From NCBI RefSeq assembly GCF_964204645.1, contig NC_134036.1:3213501-3277500 (forward strand): a stretch of 64,000 nt of DNA, given 5' to 3'. The position numbers and the translations under genes were made by a program. Shown here piece after piece: positions 37,943 through 50,153 of this stretch. Within the stretch, counting starts at the first letter, position 1, and each line of letters opens with the position of its first letter. The notes under the pieces were generated by a model. That model was not told the origin of the DNA and ran no database searches. It saw nothing but the letters and a program-made list of their open reading frames with translations. This DNA is from Tubulanus polymorphus (taxonomy: Eukaryota; Nemertea; Palaeonemertea; Tubulaniformes; Tubulanidae).

Positions 37943-38090
37943 AACCTGGTACGGAACAAAACTAATGGCCGAAAGCGTCGGCTCTCCTTCGCCGTTCATG
38001 AGTGGAGGATACCAGAAAAAGAGTCGGCCAGGAATTCGCTGCCCTCTACACGCCCTCACACAGAATGCGAAAACCTGAATGACAACTCCC
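37943..38090. repeat. Left arm of an inverted duplication
   Basis: The plus strand from GGAACAAAACTAATGGCCGA through CTGCCCTCTACACGCC is about 85% like the reverse complement of 38590-38735. Both arms contain ACTAATGNCCGAAAGCGTCG and AAAAAGAGTCGG. Confidence 0.7.
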
Positions 38091-38225
38091 CACGTACACC
38101 ATCTAACCACAGGGTGTACTGGGCTACGTTAGTAACTGACAAACCTGTGCGATTGTTCAAGGCAAAAATAGCGCAGTACAACCAGATTGACCGGATTGAG
38201 ATTCAGGATCTCAACTAGCACCAAA

Positions 38226-38460
38226 AGCGTGACAAGAGACTTCATCCACTGACCGGGTGGTCACAAGGACACAATGAATCTAGCACTCACAAGCCGACAA
38301 GAGACTTCATCCACTGACCGGGTTGTCACAAGGACACAATGAAATCTAGCACTCAAACTAGAAATCAAAGGGCGAGACAGTAGAATCATCCCTCAGCCGA
38401 CTCAATGAATACCAGAAATCAAAGGCGTGACAGTAGAATCATCCCTCATCCGAGCGGTCA
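38226..38460. repeat. Short tandem duplications (65 bp and 46-48 bp units)
   Basis: GACAAGAGACTTCATCCACT with GACCGGGT and GTCACAAGGACACAATGAA occurs at 38231 and 38296. AGAAATCAAAGGGCGAGACA and AGAAATCAAAGGCGTGACAG each precede GTAGAATCATCCCTCA. Confidence 0.75.
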
Positions 38461-38589
38461 CAAGGACCAATGGATACTAGTGGCGTGACAGTCCAGTATA
38501 ACCGCTCCATTTTTACCGCGAACAATCCGACAGATGTGCCCGTCATTGACGTCGCCAAGCACACTCTGCAGTTAGATAACGAACGTGAA

Positions 38590-38735
38590 GCAGTTGTCGT
38601 CCTGGTTTTCGTGTTCCGTATGAAGGCGTGTAGAGGGCAGCATTTCCTGACCGACTCTTTTTCTGACATCCCCTGCACATGACCGGCGAAGGAGCCGACG
38701 CTTTCGGACATTAGTTTTGTTCCATAGAACGTTGA
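38590..38735. repeat. Right arm of the inverted duplication
   Basis: Reverse complement of the block at 37943-38090. Read on the minus strand it gives an open frame with GTKLMSESVGS, which matches GTKLMAESVGS read on the plus strand of the left arm. Confidence 0.7.
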
Positions 38736-38910
38736 AAATCGACGGATAAATCGGCCCTGAAAAATAAAACGGATTAGATCCTGAAAAATAGAACGGGTTG
38801 ATAAACACCGAACAGTACACGACAGTACACGGACGGACAGTAACACATAAAACATAAAGACATCGTTCTTTATATGGAAAGAACCAGCTAGTAGAGCGCA
38901 GCGTAATCGC

Positions 38911-38970
38911 GAGGATGATAGCCAGGATGATCGCCGGGATGATCGCCAGGATGATCGCCGGGATGAACGC
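38911..38970. repeat. 12-bp tandem repeat, about five copies
   Basis: GGATGATCGCCN repeats in register; on the minus strand it would read Pro-Gly-Asp-His repeats. There is no flanking exon evidence, so it is treated as simple repeat. Confidence 0.75.
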
Positions 38971-40071
38971 CATATTCGAAATCAGGTCTACACAGTGTGA
39001 AGATCAAGAGATGAATGACCGGCTTAGTGATTCTACTCACTGTCGACTGGTGGCGTATTTCAATCCTGACCAATAGGCAGCCGCGCTGTTGTCTCTAGTA
39101 GTTGAAAGCGTTTACATTGAAGTGTGAAGACCGTTCCGCTGTTGCACACATGGGGCGATCGTGACGTCACCTCTGTATACATCCAGCATATAGACCGGGC
39201 ACACGGGTACCATTGAATATTGATCTATAGAAATAACTCTGAACATTCGAATTGTCGAAGTGACCGCATGATAAAACACTGAGGCGACGTCACCTCTATA
39301 CACCCGGCATATGGAGTATTGAACTTGATCGAAAAAACTAATGATTAAAGCAAACAATTTGAATACCCTGATCGTTTTCAGACTCTCTTGGTTGCATCGA
39401 TGTCTGTTTATCATTTACGACGGTTGTACGCGTAATAAAATACAAAAAAAAAACATCAACCAACTTCATTGAACGTAAATTTCTAGTCAAATGATGAACG
39501 CATTTGGTAGATTTCTGAAGATGCCGGCTTACTTTTTGATAACGATCGCAGAGATGGAATATTTACCGTATTCGGGAATCTGTCGATGCTTTTAAACGCC
39601 AACTTCAAAACATTTTTAGGAAAGCTTTTACCGTTGAATAATGTCTCTTACAGTTTGTTTTTATGTTCTTGTATTGCAATGGTATTTCAAATAATTTTGT
39701 GGTTTCGTGTAAAGTGCGAAGATTACTATAGCCGTAAACAAACAAGTTACTGTCGATTGATTGATTCAGTTATTTCAAGTAAAATATCAGATAATCATCT
39801 AATTCATTATCGACTGATTCGTTTTTTTGTGAACGTAAAGCCATCTTTTGCTCGTGTCCTAAAAAACTATTCAAGATGTAGAATTTGTAAGTAACGTCCC
39901 ATTGCACCAGGCATTACCTATGATCTATTTGATAAGCCTATAAGACCCCCAGCAATCGCGTCTCGGGTGTTCCGAATTTCTGACGTAATGCGATATTTTT
40001 GTTATATTCTTTTAAAAAGTGTTCTGAGGGTGCGCTTTTCCGAGGTAGAATTCTGAGAGAATTATCACCAA

Positions 40072-40252
40072 GAGGCGAATTTAGCTTCTGCAGATAGCGA
40101 CCTGTCCTGAGAGGCGCATTTCATCTTCTGCAGATAGCGACCTGTCCTGAGAGGCGCATTTCATCTTCTGCAGATAGCGACCTGTCCTGAGAGGCGCATT
40201 TCATCTTCTGCATATAACGAACCACCTGCCCCGAGAAGCGAATTTGGCTTCT
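40072..40252. repeat. 40-bp minisatellite, about four copies
   Basis: CTTCTGCAGATAGCGACCTG starts copies at 40085, 40125 and 40165, with a degenerate one at 40205. Each continues TCCTGAGAGGCGCATTTCAT. A single related core (CCTGCCCTGAGAGGCGAATG) lies at about 32971. Confidence 0.9.
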
Positions 40253-40584
40253 ATGGACCTGCCCCGAGTCATTTAGCTTTTGAATTGGCTTTGTTTATTC
40301 ATGGAAGTGATGAGACTCATCACACTTCCCAAAGGATTCATCAAAGGATTTTTCCTGGGACCGAATGGAAAAATCTAAACACCAATTTCTTCATATGTAT
40401 CTGGAACACCATACGTCAACTCTTGTTGTTCAAGTCACCTTAACTGTAACTGCCAATTCATTTCCCTCTTTTAAGAAACTTAGAAATTTCCTTGGATAAT
40501 AAAAGATAATTATGCAGTTTAATAAGTTGAAAAAATCCAAGAATTCTAAAACAATGCCGTTACTTTTCGATATAAATGAGACTA

Positions 40585-40590
40585 TTTATT
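40585..40590 (-). terminator. Candidate poly(A) signal for the zinc-finger gene
   Basis: AATAAA on the minus strand about 800 bases past the stop codon at 41392. It could be chance in this AT-rich stretch. Confidence 0.3.
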
Positions 40591-41072
40591 CTTCAATAAC
40601 ACATTATTAAACTGAGACGACTAAATCAAAACTTTGCACACAAGTGTGATTGAATATTAATCTTTTTAATACTAATTCGATTTAATACTTAATGAAACGT
40701 CACAATTGATTATCAAATTGTAATTAACGAAACAAAACAAAAATATCTGTTAAGTCACTGGTCCTTATTAAACTTTTCTAAAGAAAACTATAGAGTGAAT
40801 GACAAAAAAATTAACTACAAGATAAAAACAACAGTTTTTCTTAATATACAAACAATAAGTACATATATATCCGCATCGATTAAATTTGATAGTGAAACTA
40901 CAAAAAACATGTCTTCAAATACTGTACATAAATCAACTTAAAAATGCCTGTACATTAATATTAAAGCCTATATTTTAATCACTTCCTTGCGCCGTAATTT
41001 CTATTCAGCCTTACTGACGCAAAGTAGGTTTAAACTTGGCATTTGGAAGTGCATCCATGGAGGCTTTGACTA

Positions 41073-41242
41073 CAGTAGAACTCGCTGAATCCAGACTTTT
41101 AATCAGGGTTTTCGTTTAATTCGGCCGAAATATTTAATCCGTTAAACCTAGAAAATGTAAAATACTATTCACAATTCGGATTTGACTTAATTCCGAGAAA
41201 TCTGGGCAGTCTCAAGTCATCCGAATCAACTGAGTTCTACTG
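41073..41242. mobile_element. 170-bp mariner-type MITE with TA flanks
   Basis: The ends CAGTAGAACTC and GAGTTCTACTG are inverted repeats, each flanked by TA, the target site of Tc1/mariner transposases. The interior is AT-rich and non-coding. It lies in the 3' flank of the zinc-finger gene. Confidence 0.75.
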
Positions 41243-41391
41243 TATGTACATGTACTATCAAAGGGCTGATGCGATACCCTGGAATCCCCGTTGACAGCGG
41301 GCTGGGGTTGCTGGGAAAACCCAGGCTACATTTCTAATAAATGCTATCTTCAGCATTGATTACTAAGAATCGTATCAATTGCACAACGTAA

Positions 41392-44300
41392 TTAATCTTT
41401 ATCCGCTTCGACAGATTCTGTCGAAAGATCGTCGACATCAGGACCCGCGGTGGTCTGATCGGATATTTCGCCTCGAATCGCAGAAGTGGTGTCGCGATTG
41501 TTGTCATGTCCAAACTCAGCTCGTATCTCGCCGTCTTTCTCATCGCGATCAGATAAAATTTTTGGATCTTCGTTTTGTTGATTCTCCGTGTCACCGATTA
41601 AACCCGCGACCATCGGAATATCGCTATCATTAAGGCAAGGATCGACGGATTCCAAGAAACTATCGAACAGATTTTTGCCGTCGAAATGCTCGATTTCGCA
41701 CGAGTAGTCGGCGCCGCTGCTTTCGTCGTCTAACTGTCCGGAATGTTCAGTTTCGACGTCGGTTTGTATCGTGAAACTGTTATCGTGCTGAATTTCTTCT
41801 TTGGAAATCGCACCAGTATTCGCAGCGTCGGAAAGCAGAACGTTCTTTACCCTAAAATCATTCCTCGGTACGGGCATCGCTTTCTCTTCTAGATCCGGCG
41901 GCGATATTTCGCCACACGGGAATTTGTCGGAGTCCTGCGGACGCGGCGATGAGCAGCATCGCGGCGACTGCTGGCATCGTTCATCGTCCGCTGTAACCGC
42001 CTCGACGGACACCTCCGCAGCCGCGAGTACGAACGTACTTTCTCTGTCCGAGTTCGGGGTCGAATTCATGGAACTATCGAGTTTCAACACGAATGGACTA
42101 TTATCGTCGCAATCCATGTCAGCTGTCAACATCGCGTCAACCGATTCGCCGACAGCTTCTATCGCGTCTCCTATATCGACCTCGTCCTCTGTATTCATGT
42201 CATCATCATCCTCATCATTGCCGCATATTCCTTCTTGCTCTTCCTCCAGTTCATCTAGTTTCTCCAACAATTCCGATTTCATTCGCTCCAATTCGTCCAT
42301 CTTCTCTTCGATTTCTTCCGCCAGATCTTGCTGTTGTATTTTCGACTGAAGGCTCTCTGCGATTTCGTCCATTTTTTCGCAGCTATCTTCGTCCATCTTT
42401 TCATCATCGTCACCATCATTTCTATCTTCGTTCCGGATCACAACATCATTCGCATCCTCTCCTGGTTTTCTTTCTTCAGACTCATTTTCATCTAATTTCA
42501 ACGCGAAAACAGGTTTTTCTAACACAACAGGACCAGGAGCCACTACTTTGACCTCAGTAGCCTCGCTAACCTCTGGCACTTCACTTTTCTCGCGTTCTCT
42601 TAAGTTAGTTGAAGCGGTTTCAGTAACATCGCTGTTCAACTCTTCACCGCTACTCTGTTCAACTCGAACATCGCCGCAATCATCATCACCAGTAGATTTC
42701 AACTCCGCCGATTCACTGTTCTTCACAAGAGGAGTAAATTCCTCACGTAGACTACGTCTAACCTCCGAGGACGGTTTCGATTTTTCCTCAGATATAACCC
42801 CGACATTGTTTTTAGCAGCAGCAGCAGCAGCATCCAATCCAGGTGTGGATTTCGAAGCTCGTGGTTTTGAATCACGTTTTGACAATGGTTTTGATTTCGC
42901 GATAGTTTCATGGTCGTAATCAAGCATTTCTTCGAAGCTCAGTCGTTTCCTCGACGAGCTAATTAGTGCTGGTCGTGGTTTCTGCTTCTTGGGCGGAATC
43001 TCCGTCTCCGGGAGCCTCGTCTTTCCTTCAGCCGCCCGTTTCGTTTCCAATCCAATCCCTTTAATTTCACTATTTGCTTTTTCTCCGACCATCGAATCTT
43101 TTCCCTGGGAACTTTTGGATGTGACAGGTTCTGCTTTGCGTTTCATTTCGTCGACGATCTCTTCTCCTTTTGACAGAACTTCGGGAGAACTTTTCGATTT
43201 ATCAATCTTCGATTTTGCAACATCTTCCTGATCTTTTTCATGATGCGATTTCTTGTGCTGATTGCGCTTCGTCGTTTCAATTTTCGACAGAACTATTTTG
43301 CTATGAGATATCCTCTTCGATTTGTATGATTCGGTCGGACATCCGTGGCTGCCGGCGGATGCTTGCGAGCTTCGCCCGCAAGACAAGCACGCTTTCGTAG
43401 CGACGGTCGTTTCGTGATCGGCATGAAAATGTTTGTCCAGTTCGACACGAGATTCCACGCTCCGCTGACAAGTCGGACAATGATCGGTTGACTCGGCGAC
43501 GTCGTCAGAAGCTTCTGACGTAATTTTCTCGCGTTCTTCGCTCGGCAGGATTTTTGGTTTGGCGGCCGGTATTTTCGCAACTCTTTCGACGATCTCCGAA
43601 TCGCAACGCTTCAAAGCGACCACCGGTTTACGCATTAGTTTTTCGTCTGGAACGACAGTGGCGCCAGCGGCCGGTTCAATGCTGTTACTGGCGGAGACGG
43701 GTTTCTCAGCGACGGCGTGTTTGGAAACGTGTCGCACCAATTCGTACGTGTGTTGGAAGTTCATTCCGCAGACGGAACACTTGTTGCGCTCGGGCGGCAG
43801 TCGTTTCTGCAATGCTTGCATCTTCTGTATGATACGCTTCTGCAGTTCATCGCGAGTCGTAGTACCCGTTGTCGAAGTCTTCGCGCGACTATCGCCCCCT
43901 AGTGGTGGTGATGCAATCTTCGATGATGTTGCGCTTCCTGAAGACTCTAGCGATGATGATGACGATGAATTTTGGCTTAATGAAACTTTCGAAGGCGAAT
44001 CATCTTTACCGATTGCAGAAGAGGTTGACTTCAACTGTGTATTTTCACCAACATTGGATGCAGGAGATGTAACTGACGAGGAGTGATCGGTCTTGTCGCG
44101 ATTCTCTAGTCCGGACTGAGAAGAATGGACTGATTTCTCATGTTCGGATAGCAGCGACCGCGACTCAAATACGCCCCAATCACACGATGCGCATTTTCGG
44201 TAGTCATGGCATTGAACGAAATGCTGTTTCAATTCCGCAAGCGACGGGAACGCTCGCGCGCAATGTCGACATCGCTTCGAGGACGGATGCACGGTCGCCA

Positions 44301-47300
44301 GGTGCCGTCGCAGGTACGTTTTATCGGTGAACCCGCGGTCGCATCGTACGCACGGATACGGTTTCCGGTGCATACGCATGTGCATCTTGTAAAGCTTCTT
44401 CAAGTGGAACGAACACGCGCACGCCTCGCACCAGTAGTCGCGTTGGGTTGTGTGCTGCGCGACGTGCGTCAACAGGAGAACGCGCGACGCGAACCTCCGT
44501 TCGCAGATTGAACACGCGAACGCGCGATTCGACAGATGGTGTCGGCGTTTGTGCGAATTCAGCCGCGACCACGACGCGAATGACGGACGACTCGCCGTGC
44601 ACAGGTGGCACGCGAAGTGTCTGCGCGCGATTCCGTGTCGCCGGTGTTTATGCAGAATCAACGAATCGCGGTTGACGAATCGACGGCTACAGAGCGTACA
44701 CTTGAACGACGCTGCTTCAAAGCTGCTCGTATGCGATCTCTTATGTGCCTGCGCTAAACGATGCAGCGTGAATCGCTTCTCGCAAACTTCGCATCGATAT
44801 TGCTTTCCGATCGATGGTTTTAAGGTAGCTTTAGCAACGGCTGATGTTTGGCGAGTCTTGCTGTTGCTGCTGCTACTGCTAGTCTGAGATGATGTTGATT
44901 TCTTACGAGCTTCAGGGGGTTCACAAGGAGGCGACATTTTTATTTTAGCCGATACCTGATTCTGATGAGGCTCACTAGGGGGTGTTGTCTTTGAGGCAGG
45001 CGGAGTCTGCACAGTCTCACTAGTAGTTGTTGTTTTTGAGGCAGGCTGAGTCTGCAGGGTCTCACTAGAGGGTGTTGTCTTTCTGGCAGGCCGAGTCTGC
45101 GCGGTCTCACTAGTAGTTGTTGTTTTTGAGGCAGGCCGAGTCTGCGCGGTCTCACTAGTAGTTGTTGTTTTTGTGGCAGGCTGAGTCTGCAGGGTCTCAC
45201 TAGGGGGTGTTGTCTTCCTGGCAGGCCGAGTCTGCGCGGTCTCACTAGAAGTTGTTGTTTTTGAGGCAGGCCGAGTCTGCGCGGTCTCACTAGTAGTTGT
45301 TGTTTTTGTGGCAGGCCGAGTCTGCGCGGTCTCACCAGTAGTTGTTGTTTTTGTGGCAGGCTGAGTCTGCAGGGTCTCACTAGGGGGTGTTAGTTTTGTG
45401 GTAGGCAGAGTCTGCAGGGTCTCACTAGGGGGTGTTGATTTCGTGGCAGGCTGAGTCTGCAGGGTCTCGCTGGGCAGCGTTGTTTTTGTCTGATGAGGCT
45501 CACTAGGAGATATTGTCTGCATGGTCTCATTAGGTGGCGTGGTTAGCGTCCGTTGAGGCTCACTCGATTTCTCTGCTGCTGCGACTTCAGAATCTAGTTT
45601 CCCATCATTAACTTCATCATCATCTTCATTCTCATCTTCCATCGTAATAATTTTCATCGGTACACCTGGATGCTCGTGACGGAAGTGCGGAATGGCGGCG
45701 TTAACGTGGTCGAAAATCGTCGAGCAAATAGCGCACTTGCACGGCTGCTGATTGGACGAATGATGCACCAGGTGACGCCGCAACGACGCCATTTTCATCG
45801 ATGCTTTGCACAGTGGGCAGATTACGTGATCTCGTTTGGCGCCGACCCGGGACGCAGTATCGTCCTCGGTTTCCGTCTGCAGCTGAGCTTGCACCATGCG
45901 TAGCCTCGAATCGTGCGCGATGCCGCATCTGGCGAGGCAGCTACCGACGTGTTTGTCGTACGCGTGTTTCTTACGATACGACGCCCCGCAGCCCTTGCAC
46001 GTCCGGCCGTGCGCGGCGAAGATGTGCTGCTCGCATTCGCACTCGCTTAAACCAGCCCACGAACAAGCATCGCACAGGTAGACCTTTGGGTTGGCGGTTA
46101 CGACGGCGCCGCAATCGTGAATCTTCAACTCGTCTACGTCGACGAAACGCTGCTTGCACAAATTACACGCGTAAATCGGCACGCGTCGCTCGATCGGGTG
46201 CGCGTCAGCGGCGTGCTCGCGCGCGGCTACCGCGTCCGGGAAATACCGCGGGCACGTGTGACAGCGTATGCGCGTCGTGTACACCGCTCCGCTGCGGTGC
46301 ACGTCGAGCCCGTGTCGGAGCGCGTGGCTCTCGACGGCGTAAACGCGTCGACTCTTCGGCGGGCAGATCGTGCACTCGTGTTCGTAAACGAGCTGCCAGT
46401 GATTGTCGGCGACGTGTTTGTCGAGCGTCGACAACGCGCGGAACGCGTAACCGCACGCGTAGCACACGTACGGACACTCGTTCGCGTGCGCCGACGCCGC
46501 GTGGCGCAGACATTTCGATTCGTTGGCGAACATCTCGCGACAAACGCAACAACTTTTACGACGCGTTCGTTTCTGACGGTCGTTCTTATCGGAAATCTCG
46601 ACGGCGGTCGTAGTAGTTTTCATTTGGTCGATGGCGCGTGATTTTCTGGTCGATGCCCTCTTTTTCCTATTCGATATTTTTGTGTCTGAAAATTCAACGA
46701 AATATCATCAAGAAAACACACGCTTTGCGATAACTCTGCGCACTTGTAGAAATCGAACGTACCGGACTTTGTCTGAGTTTTCTGCATAATTGATGACGTA
46801 TCTTCTTCCATCGCTTCATTACAGTTGAGATCGACAACAGGATTTACATCAGGAGTATCGCTTGTAGCAGAATGATGACGCTGTGCGAAAACAAATCAAC
46901 AAAATTCAAATAAATATCATCCGAGAGCGTTATTACAGGTATCATTCTGTAACCTGGATTCACTAAGAGCGAACGATCGACAATCATTTAAGAAAAATGC
47001 GTTGATAAAATGTCTAATATCTGGTGTTTATAGATCATTTTCAATTAAAATTTTTCCGGTGATTTTCTGAAATCACGCTAGAAATTGAAAGAATGCATTG
47101 ACTGAATGTTTATTTTGCCTATAATAAAGTCTCTACCTAAACTCGAGTTTACGAATTTTATCCGAAGTCAAACATATTTAGTTCACAGCAACTCTAAATC
47201 AGTACATTGTATTCAACAAAGCCAATTATGAATAATAGTTTACACATGGTTCCAAATAAAATGGAAAAATATTTCATCCAAATTAAGTGAAAATCCGGAT

Positions 47301-50153
47301 TGATCAAGTTCTACCGTACAGGTGGTTTTGAATTGAAATTACCTTCACTTTTTTCGATTTTCTACTATTATCTGCCGCTTTCTCTTCCTCGTTGTTGTCG
47401 CTTTCGATGATTTTTCTCTTAGCAGACGCTTGTTCATCGTCGGAGCGCGCGACGAGCTTTTGCTTTCGCGACGCTTTCGTTTTCCTCCCCCTCGACGCTT
47501 TGTTCCGTGACTCGTCTGTTGTATTCCGTGTGTCCTCATCCTGTGAAACGGTCTTCTGTTCGATGTCTCTCTGCTTTGTTGATTCATCGCGCTTTTCTCT
47601 TTTTCTGTCCGGTTTAGTTGGCGGAGCGTCGTTCTGTTTCGATTCGGCTGAAGTCTGTCCATTATCGGTTTTCGCCGCAGGTTCATCTGCAATCGCAGTC
47701 GACACACTCTTGCATACGTCGATCCCAGACGCAGCCGGCGTCTGACTCAGGTTTCTTGGCTTGCGCTGAAACAAACAATAAAACACATTACATTCATTAA
47801 CGAATGACTAAGAAGGGTGGGCTCTTTTATTTGACTTTATTTTCCCTGACTATTGCATGATATGCACACGTTGTTTTCCCTGACTTGATCTGCTAAAAAT
47901 CCGATCAATTAACACAGTCAAATACATAAGACACTAGACGGAAACTGTTTGATTTTACATGCGAACTAGCATTCTCAATAAATATCCCCGACTTATCCCT
48001 GATCTGCCAATAAATTTACCTGTGAAATACGTAAAACATAAACTGACAGAAACTGTGTGATTTTGCGCAAGATCCAGCAATTTCAACATATATCCATGTT
48101 TTTTTTAGGGATTTTATGGGACGCAGGAACCCTGACACTGGCATATTTTTCTCGATGCATACCTGAAGTGCTGTTTTGGTATTGCCTCGGCTGGCTCGGT
48201 CAACCGATGTGTCAGTTGCTGTCGCTTCTGATGAATAAGAACCACCGCATGTTCCCGTGTCCATTTCCACTTTTTCATCAGTAGCCGCGACTTGCTTGTC
48301 GTTCGCTTTCAATAAGTGAAGAACACCGTCTATTACGATGAATTTCTGCGTCTGTTCAGTTGACGAGTTGACATCGACATGTTGCGTCTGTTCAGTCGAC
48401 GAGTTGACATCGACCTGTTGCGTCTGTTCAGTCGACGAGTTGACATCTCGTTTGGTCGCCCGATTCAAATCGACCGAATCGTTATCTTTGCGCTGCGATT
48501 TCGATTTCTTCGATTTTTTTCTCCTAGCGGTTTTTTCGGTAACCGGTGTTTCATCCGGTGAGATTACTATCGTTTCGGTCGGAATAATCGAGTTTTCCGT
48601 CGTATGCGTCGCCGATTCAGTTTCGCTCGTCGCGCTCAGGCGCTGGTTATCTCTGACCGGAATCGGATCCGGAGGAATCGCTTCCGCCGGAGCGCTCGCG
48701 AATCTGGAGCGCGGCGATAAAACGGCAAAATTTTGTCGCGATAATTCGACGTTTTCGCCGCCGAGATTTTTCAGCGTACTCTTTCGGTACAGTTCGAGCA
48801 ACAGATCGTCAAATTCTGTCGAATAAAACGAAATGGAATAAATTAAAGACGAAAAGGATAATTAACAAATATACGGTACACGTGGAGTCTTTTGTGCAGT
48901 CATGATGCTGGTTTTCAAGATACAGGCAATGATGCAATGGTGGACAACGCAGCCACTTTATTTTCATGTATTACAAGACTTGTTATACACAAACTTGAAG
49001 TTTGTGTTATCTTGTAGTAAATAGTCAAGGCTTTCATATGATATAAGATTTGATGAGGTGGGCCACCGAAATCGTGTCCTTTTGACCCCCGAAATCCATC
49101 CAGACTTCTTTTGATTTGAAGTGACCGCTCAGATCTGTCATGTTCATACTCCAAATACTGAAGAATTTCAAATGGGAAGATGTTGCATATTTTAGGCGCT
49201 TTGAGGAATAATAGCAGGGAGGATACAGGCAGCTTGAGGAGTAATAGGCAGGGTTTATATGGGCAGCTTGAGTGCTAATGGGTTGATAATGATTTTTCAG
49301 TAGTCATCGAAACCACGCATCTCTCTGTCGCTTCTTACCTTGGAAGTTGAAATCGACGTTGTTTTTGAATCTGTATTTTTCGATGATGTCCACGAAACTT
49401 CTCGCGTTCAGTTGTAACATCAGTTCTTCTAACAGCAACGCGGAAACTTGCTCGTTCTCATGGACGGACTCTTTCAGCGAACGATAAGGAATTCCTGAAA
49501 TTATGTCAAAACTGCACCTAAAACATACATCGACTGAGCAGATAGGCTCGCATTCTGCAGTACTCGCAAAACAACTAATGGAAGCAGCAGGAAATGTTTA
49601 TACAACTGAGTCAAAATTTTTAAATTCGGATTCTGAAACCATACACCCCCTATCAGTTTTATAGGTGAAAATTTTTTTCACCAATAAAACTGATTCCCAA
49701 AGTATACACCCTGATCAGTTTTATAGGTGATAATTTCATTAAATATAAAAACTGATTCCGAAACCATAAACCCCCATCAGTTTTATAGGTGACATTTTTT
49801 GTCACTCATATCAAACAGAAAAGCCGTTTCTGACAACGAGCTCTCGGACTCAAAATATATACTGAAGTTCCACTATTTTCTGACAGGGCCGGGAAAAAAA
49901 AGTTTATGACACCGGTTGTTTTTTCTTCGTATTGTACCTATAGTAAGATTATGGGGTTATCAACCTTTTGCGTCAGGCAACTCTGATTCTGAATGTTTTT
50001 TTAGACGCAGCTCGATCATCTCAAGAACAACTTCGAAAAAAACTGAAAATCAATAATACTAAGGCAGGCTGGGGATCACTAAAATACCCCCTCCCCTGGG
50101 GCAAGAGAGCGATTTCATGTAAAAGCATACTTACTTATCAACAGGTCGCCCAT
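41392..50153 (-). CDS. Large multi-C2H2 zinc-finger protein
   Basis: Six exons join in phase to 2,220 residues: 50135-50153, 49339-49494, 48163-48815, 47343-47765, 46763-46880, 41392-46685. The N-terminus (MGDLLI plus an exon of IPYRSLKESVHENEQVSALL type) is helical and acidic, and I do not recognise it. Basic, low-complexity linkers follow. The 5.3 kb last exon holds about 19 C2H2 or C2HC fingers: nine in 45660-46560, eight in 44110-44810, then two near 43715-43780 and 43385-43480. Between the first two clusters is a Thr/Pro-rich minisatellite. The C-terminal third is Glu/Asp/Ser-rich, with a predicted coiled coil near 42230-42365. A nuclear DNA- or RNA-binding role follows from the fingers. 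No orthologue is named because only the fingers are diagnostic. Exon 1 is the least certain: 19 bases chosen for its ATG, donor and phase. Confidence 0.9.
44965..45485 (-). repeat. 45-bp coding minisatellite, about eleven copies
   Basis: In the zinc-finger frame the unit encodes SETAQTRPASKTTTT with variants (SETLQTQPATKTTPP). The reading frame stays open across all copies, and subtypes alternate, which suggests multi-unit duplication. It separates the two main finger clusters. Confidence 0.9.
47810..48100. repeat. Dispersed repeat, TTCCCTGAC family, copy 2
   Basis: Begins AAGGGTGGGCTCTTTTATTT and shares TTTTCCCTGACTTGATC, ACAGTCAAATAC and GACGGAAACTG with copies at 19366 and 55540. It lies in an intron of the zinc-finger gene. 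Confidence 0.65.
48335..48450 (-). repeat. 36-bp coding tandem repeat, three copies
   Basis: Within exon 3 of the zinc-finger gene. The unit encodes DVNSSTEQTQ plus two residues (QV, HV or KF), three times in frame. Confidence 0.9.
49627..49800. repeat. 62-72 bp tandem repeat, three copies
   Basis: ATCAGTTTTATAGGTGA recurs at 49652, 49714 and 49786, each preceded by AAACTGATTC and a CCATA-type segment. It lies in intron 1 of the zinc-finger gene. Confidence 0.8.

Larger units (their letters stand above)
32604..41391. other. 8.8 kb gene-poor, repeat-dense region
   Basis: No exon could be supported. The region is built of diverged kilobase-scale duplications (33.6-35.2 kb), a 31-38 bp minisatellite (36.1-36.5 kb), a 170-bp triplication (37.4-37.85 kb), an inverted duplication (37.95 and 38.6 kb), short tandem repeats (38.2-39.0 kb), a 40-bp minisatellite (40.07-40.25 kb) and a mariner-type MITE (41.07 kb). 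Confidence 0.6.

Noticed and set aside
39586-39894. 102-codon plus ORF
   Set aside because: No splice or promoter context and no family resemblance; hydrophobic content fits AT-rich chance translation.
44940-45380. 146-codon ORF with LGLPQKQQLLVRP repeats
   Set aside because: It is a shifted frame of the 45-bp minisatellite within the zinc-finger exon.
45801-46613. 270-codon Arg-rich plus ORF
   Set aside because: It is antisense to the first zinc-finger cluster; the arginine bias is what GC-rich finger codons give in reverse.
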